Source: Deltaproteobacteria bacterium (lineage in GTDB: Bacteria; Desulfobacterota; Desulfuromonadia; Geobacterales; Pseudopelobacteraceae). From it: a stretch of 55,032 nt of DNA. Below the pieces are notes generated by a model. It was not told where the DNA came from. It did not search any database and saw only the letters and a list, made by a program, of their open reading frames with translations. Where the stretch lies: contig JAJXWO010000027.1 of assembly GCA_021781535.1 (NCBI GenBank), positions 1-55,032 on the forward strand, in the 5' to 3' direction. How positions within the stretch are numbered: the first letter of the stretch is position 1; each line of letters begins with the position of its first letter. Shown piece after piece: positions 24,730 through 33,564 of the stretch. The translations under genes were made by a program, and so were the position numbers.

Positions 24730-25947
24730 TCAACCGCCAACGGCCCCCGCCAATTTGAATATAGGCAGATACATGGCAACAACCAGTCCACCAACGGTAG
24801 TTCCGAGAAATACCATCAAAAGCGGTTCCATCATTGCAGTCATGGCGCCTACGGCATCATCGACCTCATCATCATAAAAATCGGCAATTTTGTTTAGCAT
24901 GGCATCCATGGCACCGGTTGCTTCACCGACGGAGATCATCTGGACCACCATCGGGGGAAAAACTCCACACGAGGCAAGCGGTTCAGCCATGGTTTTACCT
25001 TCAGAAATTGCCTGCCTGACCGAGTAGATTGCCTCTTCAACAATTTTATTGCCCGCAGTTTTAGCAACAATTTCAAGGCCATCCATAATTGGCACACCCG
25101 AACTGACCATCGTTCCCAAGGTCCTGGTGAATTTCGCTACGGAAACTTTCCTGATGAGCGGGCCGACAATGGGTGCCTTGAGCGCCATCCGATCAATATT
25201 CTTACGGCCAATCGGTGTGGAGTAATATTTTTTTATAGCCCAGACAATTGCATAGAAACCGCCGATCAGCACAATAATATACTTAACAAGGAAGTTACTG
25301 AGAGCAATGACGAATCTGGTTGGGGCTGGCAATTCACCTCCAAATTCGGTAAACATTTTAGCAAACGTCGGAATAACAAATACCAGAATAACACCAACAA
25401 CAACGACAGCAATAGACATGATCGTGATTGGATAGACCATTGCTCCTTTGATCTGTTTTTTCAACTTCATCGATTTTTCAATATAGGCGGCGAGACGCGT
25501 TAAGATCGTATCGAGAATACCTCCGATTTCGCCGGCAGCCACCAGGTTCACAAACAGCTGGTCAAAGGCTTTTGGGTGTTTGCCAAGCGCGTCGGCAAAC
25601 GTTGAACCGCTCTCAACACTTTCCTTGACCTTGTACAATATTTCCTTAAAAGCCTTGTTTTCCTGCTGGCTTGCCAGGATTTCCAGACATTGAACAAGAG
25701 GTAACCCGGAATCTATCATGGTCGAAAACTGCCGGGTGAAAATAACGAGGTCTTTTTCGTCTATCTTTCCACCGCCGCCGAATTTCGGCAACTTGATATT
25801 GATACCCTTGGCTTCTGCCTTAATTGTTATATTACTGAAGCCGTATCTTTTCAGCTGTGCTTCAACAACATCAACAGTCGCCGCTTCAATAACACCCTTT
25901 TGGTTACCACCGGTTCTTGTGCGAGCTTCCCAGTTAAATTTTGGCAT
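24730..25947 (-). CDS. pilC: Type IV pilus inner-membrane platform protein PilC
   Basis: The product (405 residues) carries two GspF domains (about 70-195 and 275-395) with membrane segments around residues 170-195, 220-245 and 375-400. It starts with the short basic MPKFNWEARTRTGG segment typical of PilC. It anchors the PilB and PilT motors at the inner membrane and helps insert or extract pilin subunits. It lies 20 bp after pilT and 2 bp before pilS. Its ribosome site AAGGAG is clear. Confidence 0.95.
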   Translation of the reverse strand: MPKFNWEARTRTGGNQKGVIEAATVDVVEAQLKRYGFSNITIKAEAKGINIKLPKFGGGGKIDEKDLVIFTRQFSTMIDSGLPLVQCLEILASQQENKAFKEILYKVKESVESGSTFADALGKHPKAFDQLFVNLVAAGEIGGILDTILTRLAAYIEKSMKLKKQIKGAMVYPITIMSIAVVVVGVILVFVIPTFAKMFTEFGGELPAPTRFVIALSNFLVKYIIVLIGGFYAIVWAIKKYYSTPIGRKNIDRMALKAPIVGPLIRKVSVAKFTRTLGTMVSSGVPIMDGLEIVAKTAGNKIVEEAIYSVRQAISEGKTMAEPLASCGVFPPMVVQMISVGEATGAMDAMLNKIADFYDDEVDDAVGAMTAMMEPLLMVFLGTTVGGLVVAMYLPIFKLAGAVGG

Positions 25948-25967
25948 TAAAATTCTCCTTCATTTAT

Positions 25968-27068
25968 TCAGTGCATCTGGGGGCGACGCTGCATTCCTGC
26001 CGCAGGATTGCTAATCATTTGCTTGAGTTCTTCCGGATCCTGAGAACGACCAAGCGCCTCTTCAAGTGAAATCAATCGCTTCTGAAAAAGTGAATAAAGA
26101 GATTGATTCATGGTCTGCATGCCGAATTTTTCCTGGCCAATCTGCATCTGGGAATAAATCTGATGAACCTTGTCCTCGCGAATCAAGTTCCGGATAGCGG
26201 CATTCGGCACCATAATTTCAAGAGCCAGAGAGCGACCTTTTGATCCCATCCTGGGAATCAGTGTTTGCGACAAGACACCTTCAAGGACAAACGAAAGCTG
26301 TGCTCTGATCTGCGTCTGCTGATACGGAGGAAATACGTCAACAACACGGTTTATAGTCTGGGCACATGAATTGGTATGAAGGGTCGCAAGGCAGAGATGA
26401 CCGGTTTCAGCCAGGGTAAGCGCTGCCTCAATCGTTTCGAGGTCGCGCAATTCACCAACCAGAACAACATCAGGATCTTGCCGCAGAACATATTTCAGGG
26501 CGTTTTTAAAACCTTTGGTATCAGCACCAACTTCACGTTGATTAACAAGACATCCCTTGTGAGGGTGGAGGTATTCAATCGGATCTTCAATGGTGACAAT
26601 ATGCTCACGCCGATTGATGTTTATATAATCGACTATTGAGGCCAGAGTAGTAGATTTGCCACTTCCGGTAGGCCCGGTCACCAGAATAAGACCGCGCGGG
26701 CGGGCAGCCAACTCCGGTACAATCGGGGGCAAGCCTAATTCTTCAAACGTCATGATCTTATACGGGATAACCCTGAAGACGCCAGCCACGGCGCCCCGCT
26801 GAATAAACATGTTTCCCCTGAAGCGTGATAATCCTTTTACGCCAAACGAAAGATCCAGCTCGTTTTCCTCTTCAAACTTGTGCTTTTGAGCATCGGTCAG
26901 CACGCTATAGCACAGCTGTTTTGTTTCGACCTGGTTCAGCGCAGGGAAATCCATGGGCAACAGGTGTCCATCGACACGCATTTGCGGTGGTGAGTTGGTA
27001 GTAATATGGAGATCGGAACCATTTGATTCCACAAGAATCTTCAGTAATTGATGTAGGTTGAGCATCAC
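25968..27068 (-). CDS. pilT: Type IV pilus retraction ATPase PilT
   Basis: The product (366 residues) has an N-terminal PAS-like domain and a RecA-like ATPase. The Walker A motif GPTGSGKST is near residue 130, the Asp box nearby, the Walker B region VGELRDLETIEAAL near 200 and the His box ETGHLCLATLHTNS near 220. Its C-terminus carries a retraction-type helix (TMNQSLYSLFQKRLISLEEAL). It powers pilus retraction. It is 11 bp after pilB, the usual order in Geobacter, so this is probably the PilT4-type paralogue, though other PilT copies are not visible here. Confidence 0.95.
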   Translation of the reverse strand: MMLNLHQLLKILVESNGSDLHITTNSPPQMRVDGHLLPMDFPALNQVETKQLCYSVLTDAQKHKFEEENELDLSFGVKGLSRFRGNMFIQRGAVAGVFRVIPYKIMTFEELGLPPIVPELAARPRGLILVTGPTGSGKSTTLASIVDYININRREHIVTIEDPIEYLHPHKGCLVNQREVGADTKGFKNALKYVLRQDPDVVLVGELRDLETIEAALTLAETGHLCLATLHTNSCAQTINRVVDVFPPYQQTQIRAQLSFVLEGVLSQTLIPRMGSKGRSLALEIMVPNAAIRNLIREDKVHQIYSQMQIGQEKFGMQTMNQSLYSLFQKRLISLEEALGRSQDPEELKQMISNPAAGMQRRPQMH

Positions 27069-27079
27069 AAGCCCCCTGT

Positions 27080-28786
27080 TTAGTCGTCAGAAACAGTTGT
27101 TCTCAACACTTCTTCGAAGGAGGTTACTCCCTCCTTAAGTTTTGTCAAGCCTGACTGGCGCATTGTTTTGATTCCGATTCTCATGGATTCCCGCTTAATT
27201 TCAGCTGTATTTGCACCATTTAAAATAAGTTCCTTGATCTCTTCACGCATCGGCATAACCTGATAGAAACCGACACGCCCCTTATAACCGGTATTGTTGC
27301 AGGCCGGACAGCCCGTGCCGCGCATACAGACATATGAAGATGCTTCATCGGGTGGGACACCGGCATCAATCAAGGCTTGCACCGGAATATCCTCCGGTTG
27401 CTTGCATTCACTGCACACGCGGCGGGCCAGACGCTGGGCGGTGATCAGATTAACTGCCGAAGCAACCAGAAACGGCTCAATCCCCATATTAAGCAGACGG
27501 TTGATTGTGGCAGGTGCATCATTGGTATGCAGCGTCGAAAGCACCATGTGCCCGGTTAAAGCTGCCTTGATGGCAATTTCAGCAGTTTCGAAATCGCGGA
27601 TTTCTCCGATCATGATTATATCAGGATCCTGGCGCAGAAATGAACGCAGCGCCGCAGAAAAATTGAGGCCGATGTCTTCGTGCATCTGAACCTGGTTTAT
27701 CCCGGCAAAATTGAATTCGACCGGATCTTCGGCAGTTGATATATTTTCCGATACCTTATTCAGTTCAGATATGGCTGAATAAAGGGATACAGTTTTGCCG
27801 CTTCCGGTTGGTCCGGTAACAAGTACCATTCCGAACGGCTTATGTATTTCACGCATGAAATGTGCTAAAGCCTCGGGCTCATATCCCAGCTTGGTTAAAT
27901 CCGTCTGCAGATTGCCCTTGTCAAGAAGGCGCATGACGATCTTCTCGCCAAACAATGTCGGAAGACATGAAACACGGAAGTCCATGTCCTTGCCGCCCCC
28001 CAGTTTAATCTTGATGCGACCGTCCTGCGGGAGGCGACGTTCAGCAATATCCAGCTCTGCCATAATCTTGATACGCGAAGTGATTGCATTCTTAAGTTTA
28101 AGCGGGGGCTTCATGACTTCGTAGAGGACGCCATCAATCCGGTAGCGGACCCTGAATAATTTCTCGTAGGGTTCTACGTGAATATCGCTCGCTTTTTTCC
28201 GGATGGCATCCTGGAGTATGGCATTGACCATCTTGACAACCGGTGCATCCTCTGTCGCCCGTTCAAGAGAACCAACGTCAATCTGCTCATCGTCGTCAAC
28301 AATTTCAAAATCCTCAACATCCATGTCACTCATGACGTCTGCCAGCGAAGCAGACTGATCATAATACTTGTCTATTGAGACCTTTATATCACGATCCGAT
28401 GCTACAACCATTTCAATGTTGTAACCGGTCATAAACTTGATGTCTTCTATTGCAAACAGGTTGGATGGGTCGCTCACTGCGACAACCAGGGTTGCACCGG
28501 CCCTGTTTACAGGCAATAACTGATACTTTTGGACAACTTCAGGCGGGATAACTTTTATGACAGCGGGATCAATTTCGTAATCGGCAAGATTAACACACGG
28601 CACACCGTACTGCTTGGACAAGAAGGAGGTAAGCTGCTCCTCCGTAAGGAATTTCATATTAACAAGTATAGAGCCAATCCGAAGCTGGTTGCCGGAGAGT
28701 TTCTGTTCCTCTAATACCTTACCTAACTGATCACGGGTAATCAGATTGTTTTTTACAAGGATTTCTCCCAGTCTGTTTGACTGCAT
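27080..28786 (-). CDS. pilB: Type IV pilus assembly ATPase PilB
   Basis: The product (568 residues) has an N-terminal MshEN domain (about 1-150, a possible cyclic-di-GMP site). The ATPase domain has Walker A GPTGSGKT near residue 330, GEIRDFETAEIAI near 395 and ALTGHMVLSTLHTND near 410. A tetracysteine zinc site follows (CSECKQPEDI and C-x-x-C in GCPACNNTGYKGR, about 455-500). It drives pilin polymerisation. It is 74 bp after aroE, leaving room for a promoter, and heads the pilB-pilT-pilC-pilS run. Confidence 0.95.
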   Translation of the reverse strand: MQSNRLGEILVKNNLITRDQLGKVLEEQKLSGNQLRIGSILVNMKFLTEEQLTSFLSKQYGVPCVNLADYEIDPAVIKVIPPEVVQKYQLLPVNRAGATLVVAVSDPSNLFAIEDIKFMTGYNIEMVVASDRDIKVSIDKYYDQSASLADVMSDMDVEDFEIVDDDEQIDVGSLERATEDAPVVKMVNAILQDAIRKKASDIHVEPYEKLFRVRYRIDGVLYEVMKPPLKLKNAITSRIKIMAELDIAERRLPQDGRIKIKLGGGKDMDFRVSCLPTLFGEKIVMRLLDKGNLQTDLTKLGYEPEALAHFMREIHKPFGMVLVTGPTGSGKTVSLYSAISELNKVSENISTAEDPVEFNFAGINQVQMHEDIGLNFSAALRSFLRQDPDIIMIGEIRDFETAEIAIKAALTGHMVLSTLHTNDAPATINRLLNMGIEPFLVASAVNLITAQRLARRVCSECKQPEDIPVQALIDAGVPPDEASSYVCMRGTGCPACNNTGYKGRVGFYQVMPMREEIKELILNGANTAEIKRESMRIGIKTMRQSGLTKLKEGVTSFEEVLRTTVSDD

Positions 28787-28860
28787 GATTACTCCGTTTA
28801 CGTGTGTGAAACGACATACTAGGGATAATGCACGTTGTTGTCAAGGTGTAGTTAAGAATG

Positions 28861-29712
28861 TCAAATAGTACTCAAGGCCTGCCGCATCACGCCTTGAGGC
28901 GGTTTCTGACCGGTCCATATTTCAAAGGCACGCTCACCCTGCGCGACAAGCATACCCAAACCATTAACCGCTCGTAAGCCGAAGGTAGTAGCTTCCTCCA
29001 CGAGCGGAGTACCGAAGCGCGAATACACCATATCATACACTTTTGCATATTTCGACAGACATGAAAGATCAATGCCGCTGATCCGCTCGCCATTCATTCC
29101 AAGTGACGTGGTATTAATCAGTAATAAAATCGACTCCAGATATTCGCGGCTGACATGACTCTGGTGTATTACCTCAATGTGTGTCTCCGGATAGCGGCGA
29201 TTCATGTCCAGTTTTACAGCTTGAGCATTTTCAAGAGAGCGATTAAAGATGAAAATTTGTTTTGCGCCGGAACGGCACAAAGCAGCTATGGCACCACGTG
29301 CGGCACCGCCAGCGCCTACCACCAGAATTGGCGCCGCGCCGATAGAAAAGTTGAGATCGATTGAGAGTGAGTCCACCAGACCGTCGCCATCGGTATTATA
29401 ACCGACCAAAGAGGTTCCGGACTGTTGTACGGTATTTACAGCTCCAGCAGACAGGGCACTTTCATCCAACCGGTCCAATAACGGAATAATGGCCGTTTTG
29501 TGGGGAATGGTTACATTAAAGCCGCTCACTCCCAGGGCTCTCAAACCGAGCACCGCCTGCTCCAGATTCGCAGGACTCACCGCAAAGGGAACATACACAT
29601 AATCAAGATGACAGGCTGCAAAAGCAGCATTGTGCATGATCGGTGAAAGCGAGTGCCCGATCGGGTCCCCAACAATACACACAACACGAGTTTTCCCCTG
29701 CACGGCCCACAT
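28861..29712 (-). CDS. aroE: Shikimate dehydrogenase (NADP)
   Basis: The product (283 residues) reduces 3-dehydroshikimate to shikimate in aromatic amino acid synthesis. GDPIGHSLSPIMHNAAF binds substrate, the catalytic lysine is in GFNVTIPHK, the conserved Asp is in NTDGDG, and the NADP loop is VVGAGGAARGAIAAL with a basic NRSLE motif. The frame is open further upstream, but I start at 29712, five bases after the upstream stop. That gives about 15 residues before the GDPIGHS motif, the family norm. It is joined on the upstream side to the DUF2723 gene. Confidence 0.93.
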   Translation of the reverse strand: MWAVQGKTRVVCIVGDPIGHSLSPIMHNAAFAACHLDYVYVPFAVSPANLEQAVLGLRALGVSGFNVTIPHKTAIIPLLDRLDESALSAGAVNTVQQSGTSLVGYNTDGDGLVDSLSIDLNFSIGAAPILVVGAGGAARGAIAALCRSGAKQIFIFNRSLENAQAVKLDMNRRYPETHIEVIHQSHVSREYLESILLLINTTSLGMNGERISGIDLSCLSKYAKVYDMVYSRFGTPLVEEATTFGLRAVNGLGMLVAQGERAFEIWTGQKPPQGVMRQALSTI

Positions 29713-29716
29713 CTGC

Positions 29717-31585
29717 TTAACGTCCCAAACCATACCGCGCTCGAATTTGATCAACGGAAACCCGCATCTCTGGTGAAATCTGTTCAGCCTTTCTTAGCAT
29801 TGTGATAGCCTCCAGGTTTCTGTTAACTCCTGCGAGAAACTCGCCGGCTTCCACGTAACTGTTAGCATAAATCAAAATCGCTTTTTCCGTGTCAAGATCT
29901 AGGAAAGACTGTTTTTTCATAATTCCGCGACTGTTATAATTATCCCACATTGAAATATCCGGTATTCCGGGAGGCTCATCAGCTTTCCGAATCCGGTACA
30001 CAATCCCCCGCTGAACCGGCAGGAAATCTTTGAACTCAACTGAATATCGAGTTGAAAAATCGATATAAACCGGCCTTTTACCGATATTTTCGGCTAAAGC
30101 AATGCGCAAGATCGTATCAGGGCCAAAAGAGGATATGTCAAACTTCCTGAGGTTACTGTCTTTAAAAACACGCGGCATTGAATCAAGATACCAGCTGAAT
30201 ACAAGATGGGGCGTGTGGGGCAGATCAACATCTTCGCGCATCCGCTCAACCCCCTGCAGGTACCAGAGTGGAAACGCCCCACTGTCTCCCCAGGTAAACA
30301 TGATAGCATTCTGCGGCAGGGAACGGAGTGAATTGGTAGCATAATCAAAGGCGATATAATTGTTGTGCTGATCATTTTCAAAGTAGTTAACCGCACATAA
30401 TGCCGAAGGCAGAGAAAAAAACAACACGGTAACAACAGCATATACCGGAGTTCCAATCTGTTCCGGCAGTCGTGCCGTACGTATCGCATACGCAAGCAGA
30501 CTGAAAAGGCCGATGCCGATTACTACAGCTGTAAGCAGATACAGCGGTGTAAAAAATTCTTCCGTAAGAAAGATCATTTCCATGGGAGTATCAAAATAGC
30601 CGGCAATGACAAGCAGGAAGACCATAATCGAGACAAGGTATGCAATGAAAACAGTTTTATTCCTGTTCCAGAGATACACAAGTCCGAGCAGTGTTAACCC
30701 CACACCAAGCCAGGTAAATTCTCGCGGAATATTAAAAGCCTTGATTTGTGCCCACAAAAGCGCCCCGTCGCGTACAGGAGGATTGGAGGGATAGCCCTTG
30801 CGGAGAAAATGCCACAAGAACTGGTCCATGGTCTTGGCATCCCCCCAATTAAGGAGCGGATTACTTAATGCCCGAAGCGGCAGATACAGTTGGACCGAGA
30901 ACCCTAAGAATGCACAAGCAGTGGCAATAACAAATTCCTTGACACGGGTTATCATGCGCCAATCAGTCAGTAGTATCATCAGCAACCAGGCCGGAAGCAA
31001 CAGCACAATGATCTGGTGTACTCCCATCGCCAGGCCGGCCAGAAACGTGCAAACATAGATATATGATGGACGCTCACTCCCCTCCCGGTACTGTTCTTGC
31101 CACTTCAGCAACAGGTAAAAGATAATCGCAGCCATGAACGCCAGCAGCGGGTACGGCTTGTCATGATTGGACTGCAGCCACAAACGTGGTGTAACGCCAA
31201 AAGAAATCGCAGCAGCCAAGCCGGCTAATTTTATCGCCATCAGATTAAAGCGTTCATTTTCAAGTAATGTTTCTTTTTTCAACAACAACGTGGTCAGGAT
31301 ATACACCATCATGCACGCTAATGAAGAAGAAACTGCAGTTGCAACATTAATCCGGAATGCGATGTTGCCAAGCGGCAGCCAGGTAAAAGGTTTGGCATAC
31401 ATTAAAAAGAGCGGATAGCCGGGTGAGTGTGCTGAGCCAAGCGAAGCGGTTGCAGTCAGAAATTCACCGCTGTCAAAAAAAGTTACCGACGGTGCCAGAG
31501 TAGCCATGTACAGGGCAAACGGGAGCATGAATGAAAGAATTAAAAAAACATCAAATTTGGTTGTATTGAATCCAGGTAATCTCAT
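29717..31585 (-). CDS. DUF2723 integral membrane protein, O-mannosyltransferase-like
   Basis: The product (622 residues) has about 11-12 membrane helices in the first 430 residues and a soluble C-terminal part. The first loop carries TFFDSGEFLTATASLG and AHSPGYPLF, the acidic D-x-G-E and H-x-P-G-Y-P motifs of the DUF2723/TMEM260 group of GT-C-fold glycosyltransferases. These use lipid-linked sugars to modify exported proteins, and human TMEM260 is an O-mannosyltransferase. The start overlaps the upstream flippase-like gene (ATGA). Its neighbours suggest envelope glycosylation, perhaps of pili or cytochromes, but the acceptor is unknown. Confidence 0.82.
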   Translation of the reverse strand: MRLPGFNTTKFDVFLILSFMLPFALYMATLAPSVTFFDSGEFLTATASLGSAHSPGYPLFLMYAKPFTWLPLGNIAFRINVATAVSSSLACMMVYILTTLLLKKETLLENERFNLMAIKLAGLAAAISFGVTPRLWLQSNHDKPYPLLAFMAAIIFYLLLKWQEQYREGSERPSYIYVCTFLAGLAMGVHQIIVLLLPAWLLMILLTDWRMITRVKEFVIATACAFLGFSVQLYLPLRALSNPLLNWGDAKTMDQFLWHFLRKGYPSNPPVRDGALLWAQIKAFNIPREFTWLGVGLTLLGLVYLWNRNKTVFIAYLVSIMVFLLVIAGYFDTPMEMIFLTEEFFTPLYLLTAVVIGIGLFSLLAYAIRTARLPEQIGTPVYAVVTVLFFSLPSALCAVNYFENDQHNNYIAFDYATNSLRSLPQNAIMFTWGDSGAFPLWYLQGVERMREDVDLPHTPHLVFSWYLDSMPRVFKDSNLRKFDISSFGPDTILRIALAENIGKRPVYIDFSTRYSVEFKDFLPVQRGIVYRIRKADEPPGIPDISMWDNYNSRGIMKKQSFLDLDTEKAILIYANSYVEAGEFLAGVNRNLEAITMLRKAEQISPEMRVSVDQIRARYGLGR

Positions 31586-32592
31586 CTGGCTTTTTCCGCC
31601 TCTTGAAGTTGGTTGAGAGAGATCTTGTTTTTCCAGAGGTAATACAAGCCGGCAACGATGACCGGAAAAAAACCCGTAGCATGCATAACCAGAGCGATAC
31701 TGACTGATGCGGTTGCCGGGACGCCAAAAACAGAGAGACCCTTGAAACAGGCATAGTGGTATGTGCCGATATAACCGGGAGCAGCGGGCACCATGACCGC
31801 AAAAACCAGCAGAATTAAAATAAATATCGCAGCTGTTACCGGCAGATGGATATTAAATGACCTCAACGTCAGATCCACCGCCAGAAGGCAGAACAGCCAG
31901 ATCGCGGCCGATGTGGCTACAAGTGCGGCAACATGTCCCATTCGTTGTGACAGCCTGATTCCCCCGATAAATGAGCCGAGAAGGGGGATAATGCTGCTTG
32001 AAAAGCGCTTTGGGAACGGTTTCAACACATATTCAACAGCCGAAAGCGTTCGCATCGTCTGCCGCTTCAGCAGATAAAGAAATAGTATGACACCGCAATA
32101 CAGGAGGAACATGAGCGCCCCTCCCGTTCTGAGCGCAAATGTCGCATCTTCCATTCCTACCGGAAACCGCACGGTAAACAGTGCAAATACAAGCAGCAGC
32201 AGTACCGAAAACCCGTCAAAAAGCCGGTCGATTACCAAAGAAGCAAACACCGCAGGAGTTTCAAGCTGTTCTCGTCCGGCAAGTGTGTACGCCCGCACGA
32301 CCTCTCCCAAACGGGCAGGAAGCAGGTTATTGGCCATATAGCCGATAATTGTGGCCGGGTAAAGAGAGGAAAGCGGAATTGACTTCTCAGAGATCAACAG
32401 ATAGCGCCAGCGCAGAGCACGCAGAAAATAACTGATAAAAGTCGAACAGATGGCCAGAAATACATAGCGATAATCGGCTGCTAAAAGAGCTGCACCCAAT
32501 AATCGAAAATCAATCTTATTGAAAAGCAGTACCATAAAAAACAGGCTGACCGCAATGCCGAGCCAGAATTTAAGATCAATTTTAGTGCGCAC
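31582..32592 (-). CDS. Lysylphosphatidylglycerol synthase-type membrane protein (UPF0104)
   Basis: The product (336 residues) has about eight membrane helices. ALRWRYLL near residue 62 and NNLLPARLGEVVRAYTL near residue 90 are the hallmark of the UPF0104/AglD-like family, the membrane half of MprF. No catalytic GNAT part is present. Members are thought to flip lipids or lipid-linked sugars, or support glycosyltransferases. It overlaps ribF by 11 bp and the DUF2723 gene by 4 bp, so it is translated with both. The pairing with a GT-C-like enzyme suggests a supply of lipid-linked sugar. Confidence 0.85.
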   Translation of the reverse strand: MRTKIDLKFWLGIAVSLFFMVLLFNKIDFRLLGAALLAADYRYVFLAICSTFISYFLRALRWRYLLISEKSIPLSSLYPATIIGYMANNLLPARLGEVVRAYTLAGREQLETPAVFASLVIDRLFDGFSVLLLLVFALFTVRFPVGMEDATFALRTGGALMFLLYCGVILFLYLLKRQTMRTLSAVEYVLKPFPKRFSSSIIPLLGSFIGGIRLSQRMGHVAALVATSAAIWLFCLLAVDLTLRSFNIHLPVTAAIFILILLVFAVMVPAAPGYIGTYHYACFKGLSVFGVPATASVSIALVMHATGFFPVIVAGLYYLWKNKISLNQLQEAEKAR

Positions 32593-33556
32593 TGGATTCC
32601 GCTCGGTTGTTCAGTTTCATATTTGTTGTATTCATTTTTTCCAGTATGCTACGTGTATTTGCTACATCTTGGCTGATGGCATTTTTAAGGGCGACGGCAT
32701 CGGAAAAACGCTGCACCGACCGCAGTCTCTGCACAAAATGAACAGTAATCTCGTGATCATAAATCTGACTGGAATAATCCAGCAGGAATACTTCGATTGT
32801 GCGCGTGTTCGCTCCAAACGTCGGATTTATCCCGATACTGCAAGCACCTTTGACCCATTGATCATCAATCTTGACCATCACCGCATATACGCCATCAGAG
32901 GGAAGCAGTTCGTTGGATGTGGCAATGTTTGCTGTCGGGAATCCAAGCGTCTGACCAATTTCACGTCCATGCACAACAGTTCCGCAAATTTGGTAATAGC
33001 GCCCGAGAATTCTGGTTGCTGACTCCATATCACCGTCGGCAACAGCCGACCTTACCAGGCTGCTACTGAAGACAACTCCATTCTCCCCGATCGGTGGAAG
33101 ATCTTCAAGAGTAAATCCGTTTTGTCCGCCAAGGCTTTCCAGAGTGTTAAAATTTCCTTCACGGTTTCTGCCAAAAGCGTAATCATGGCCGATAATAATA
33201 TGCCGCATGCCAAGTGAAGTGCAGAGAATACCGCGTACAAAATCGGTTGCAGATACCCGGGAAAATTCCTTGGAAAACGGTACAACAACCAGATAGTCCA
33301 TACCGGATTCCGCAACCAGCGCAGTTTTTTGTGCAAAAGTCGTTATCAGTGATGGCGCCGAATCGGGAGCGAGTATTTTTAACGGGTGTGGTTCAAAGGT
33401 AACCACAACAGAAGGAAACCCTCGATCAATACTTCTCTGCCTCAGATGAGCAAAGATTTCTGCATGACCACGGTGGACTCCATCAAAGTTACCAATGGTG
33501 ACAACCGAAGCCTTGAGGATATTGTCATAAATATTCTTGCCTGTTACAATGTGCAT
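32582..33556 (-). CDS. ribF: Bifunctional riboflavin kinase/FAD synthetase
   Basis: The product (324 residues) phosphorylates riboflavin to FMN and adenylates FMN to FAD. The N-terminal FAD synthetase domain carries TIGNFDGVHRGHAEIF (nucleotidyltransferase HxGH-like motif, near residue 22) and SSSLVRSAVADGD. The C-terminal kinase domain carries GFPTANI and GACSIGINPTFG with IEVFLLDYS. The ATG at 33556 is 8 bp after the recG stop and has AAGGA upstream. Flavins are needed by respiratory enzymes and by AroE-independent steps, so the operon placement is ordinary housekeeping. Confidence 0.95.
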   Translation of the reverse strand: MHIVTGKNIYDNILKASVVTIGNFDGVHRGHAEIFAHLRQRSIDRGFPSVVVTFEPHPLKILAPDSAPSLITTFAQKTALVAESGMDYLVVVPFSKEFSRVSATDFVRGILCTSLGMRHIIIGHDYAFGRNREGNFNTLESLGGQNGFTLEDLPPIGENGVVFSSSLVRSAVADGDMESATRILGRYYQICGTVVHGREIGQTLGFPTANIATSNELLPSDGVYAVMVKIDDQWVKGACSIGINPTFGANTRTIEVFLLDYSSQIYDHEITVHFVQRLRSVQRFSDAVALKNAISQDVANTRSILEKMNTTNMKLNNRAESSAH

Positions 33557-33564
33557 CACTGTCC

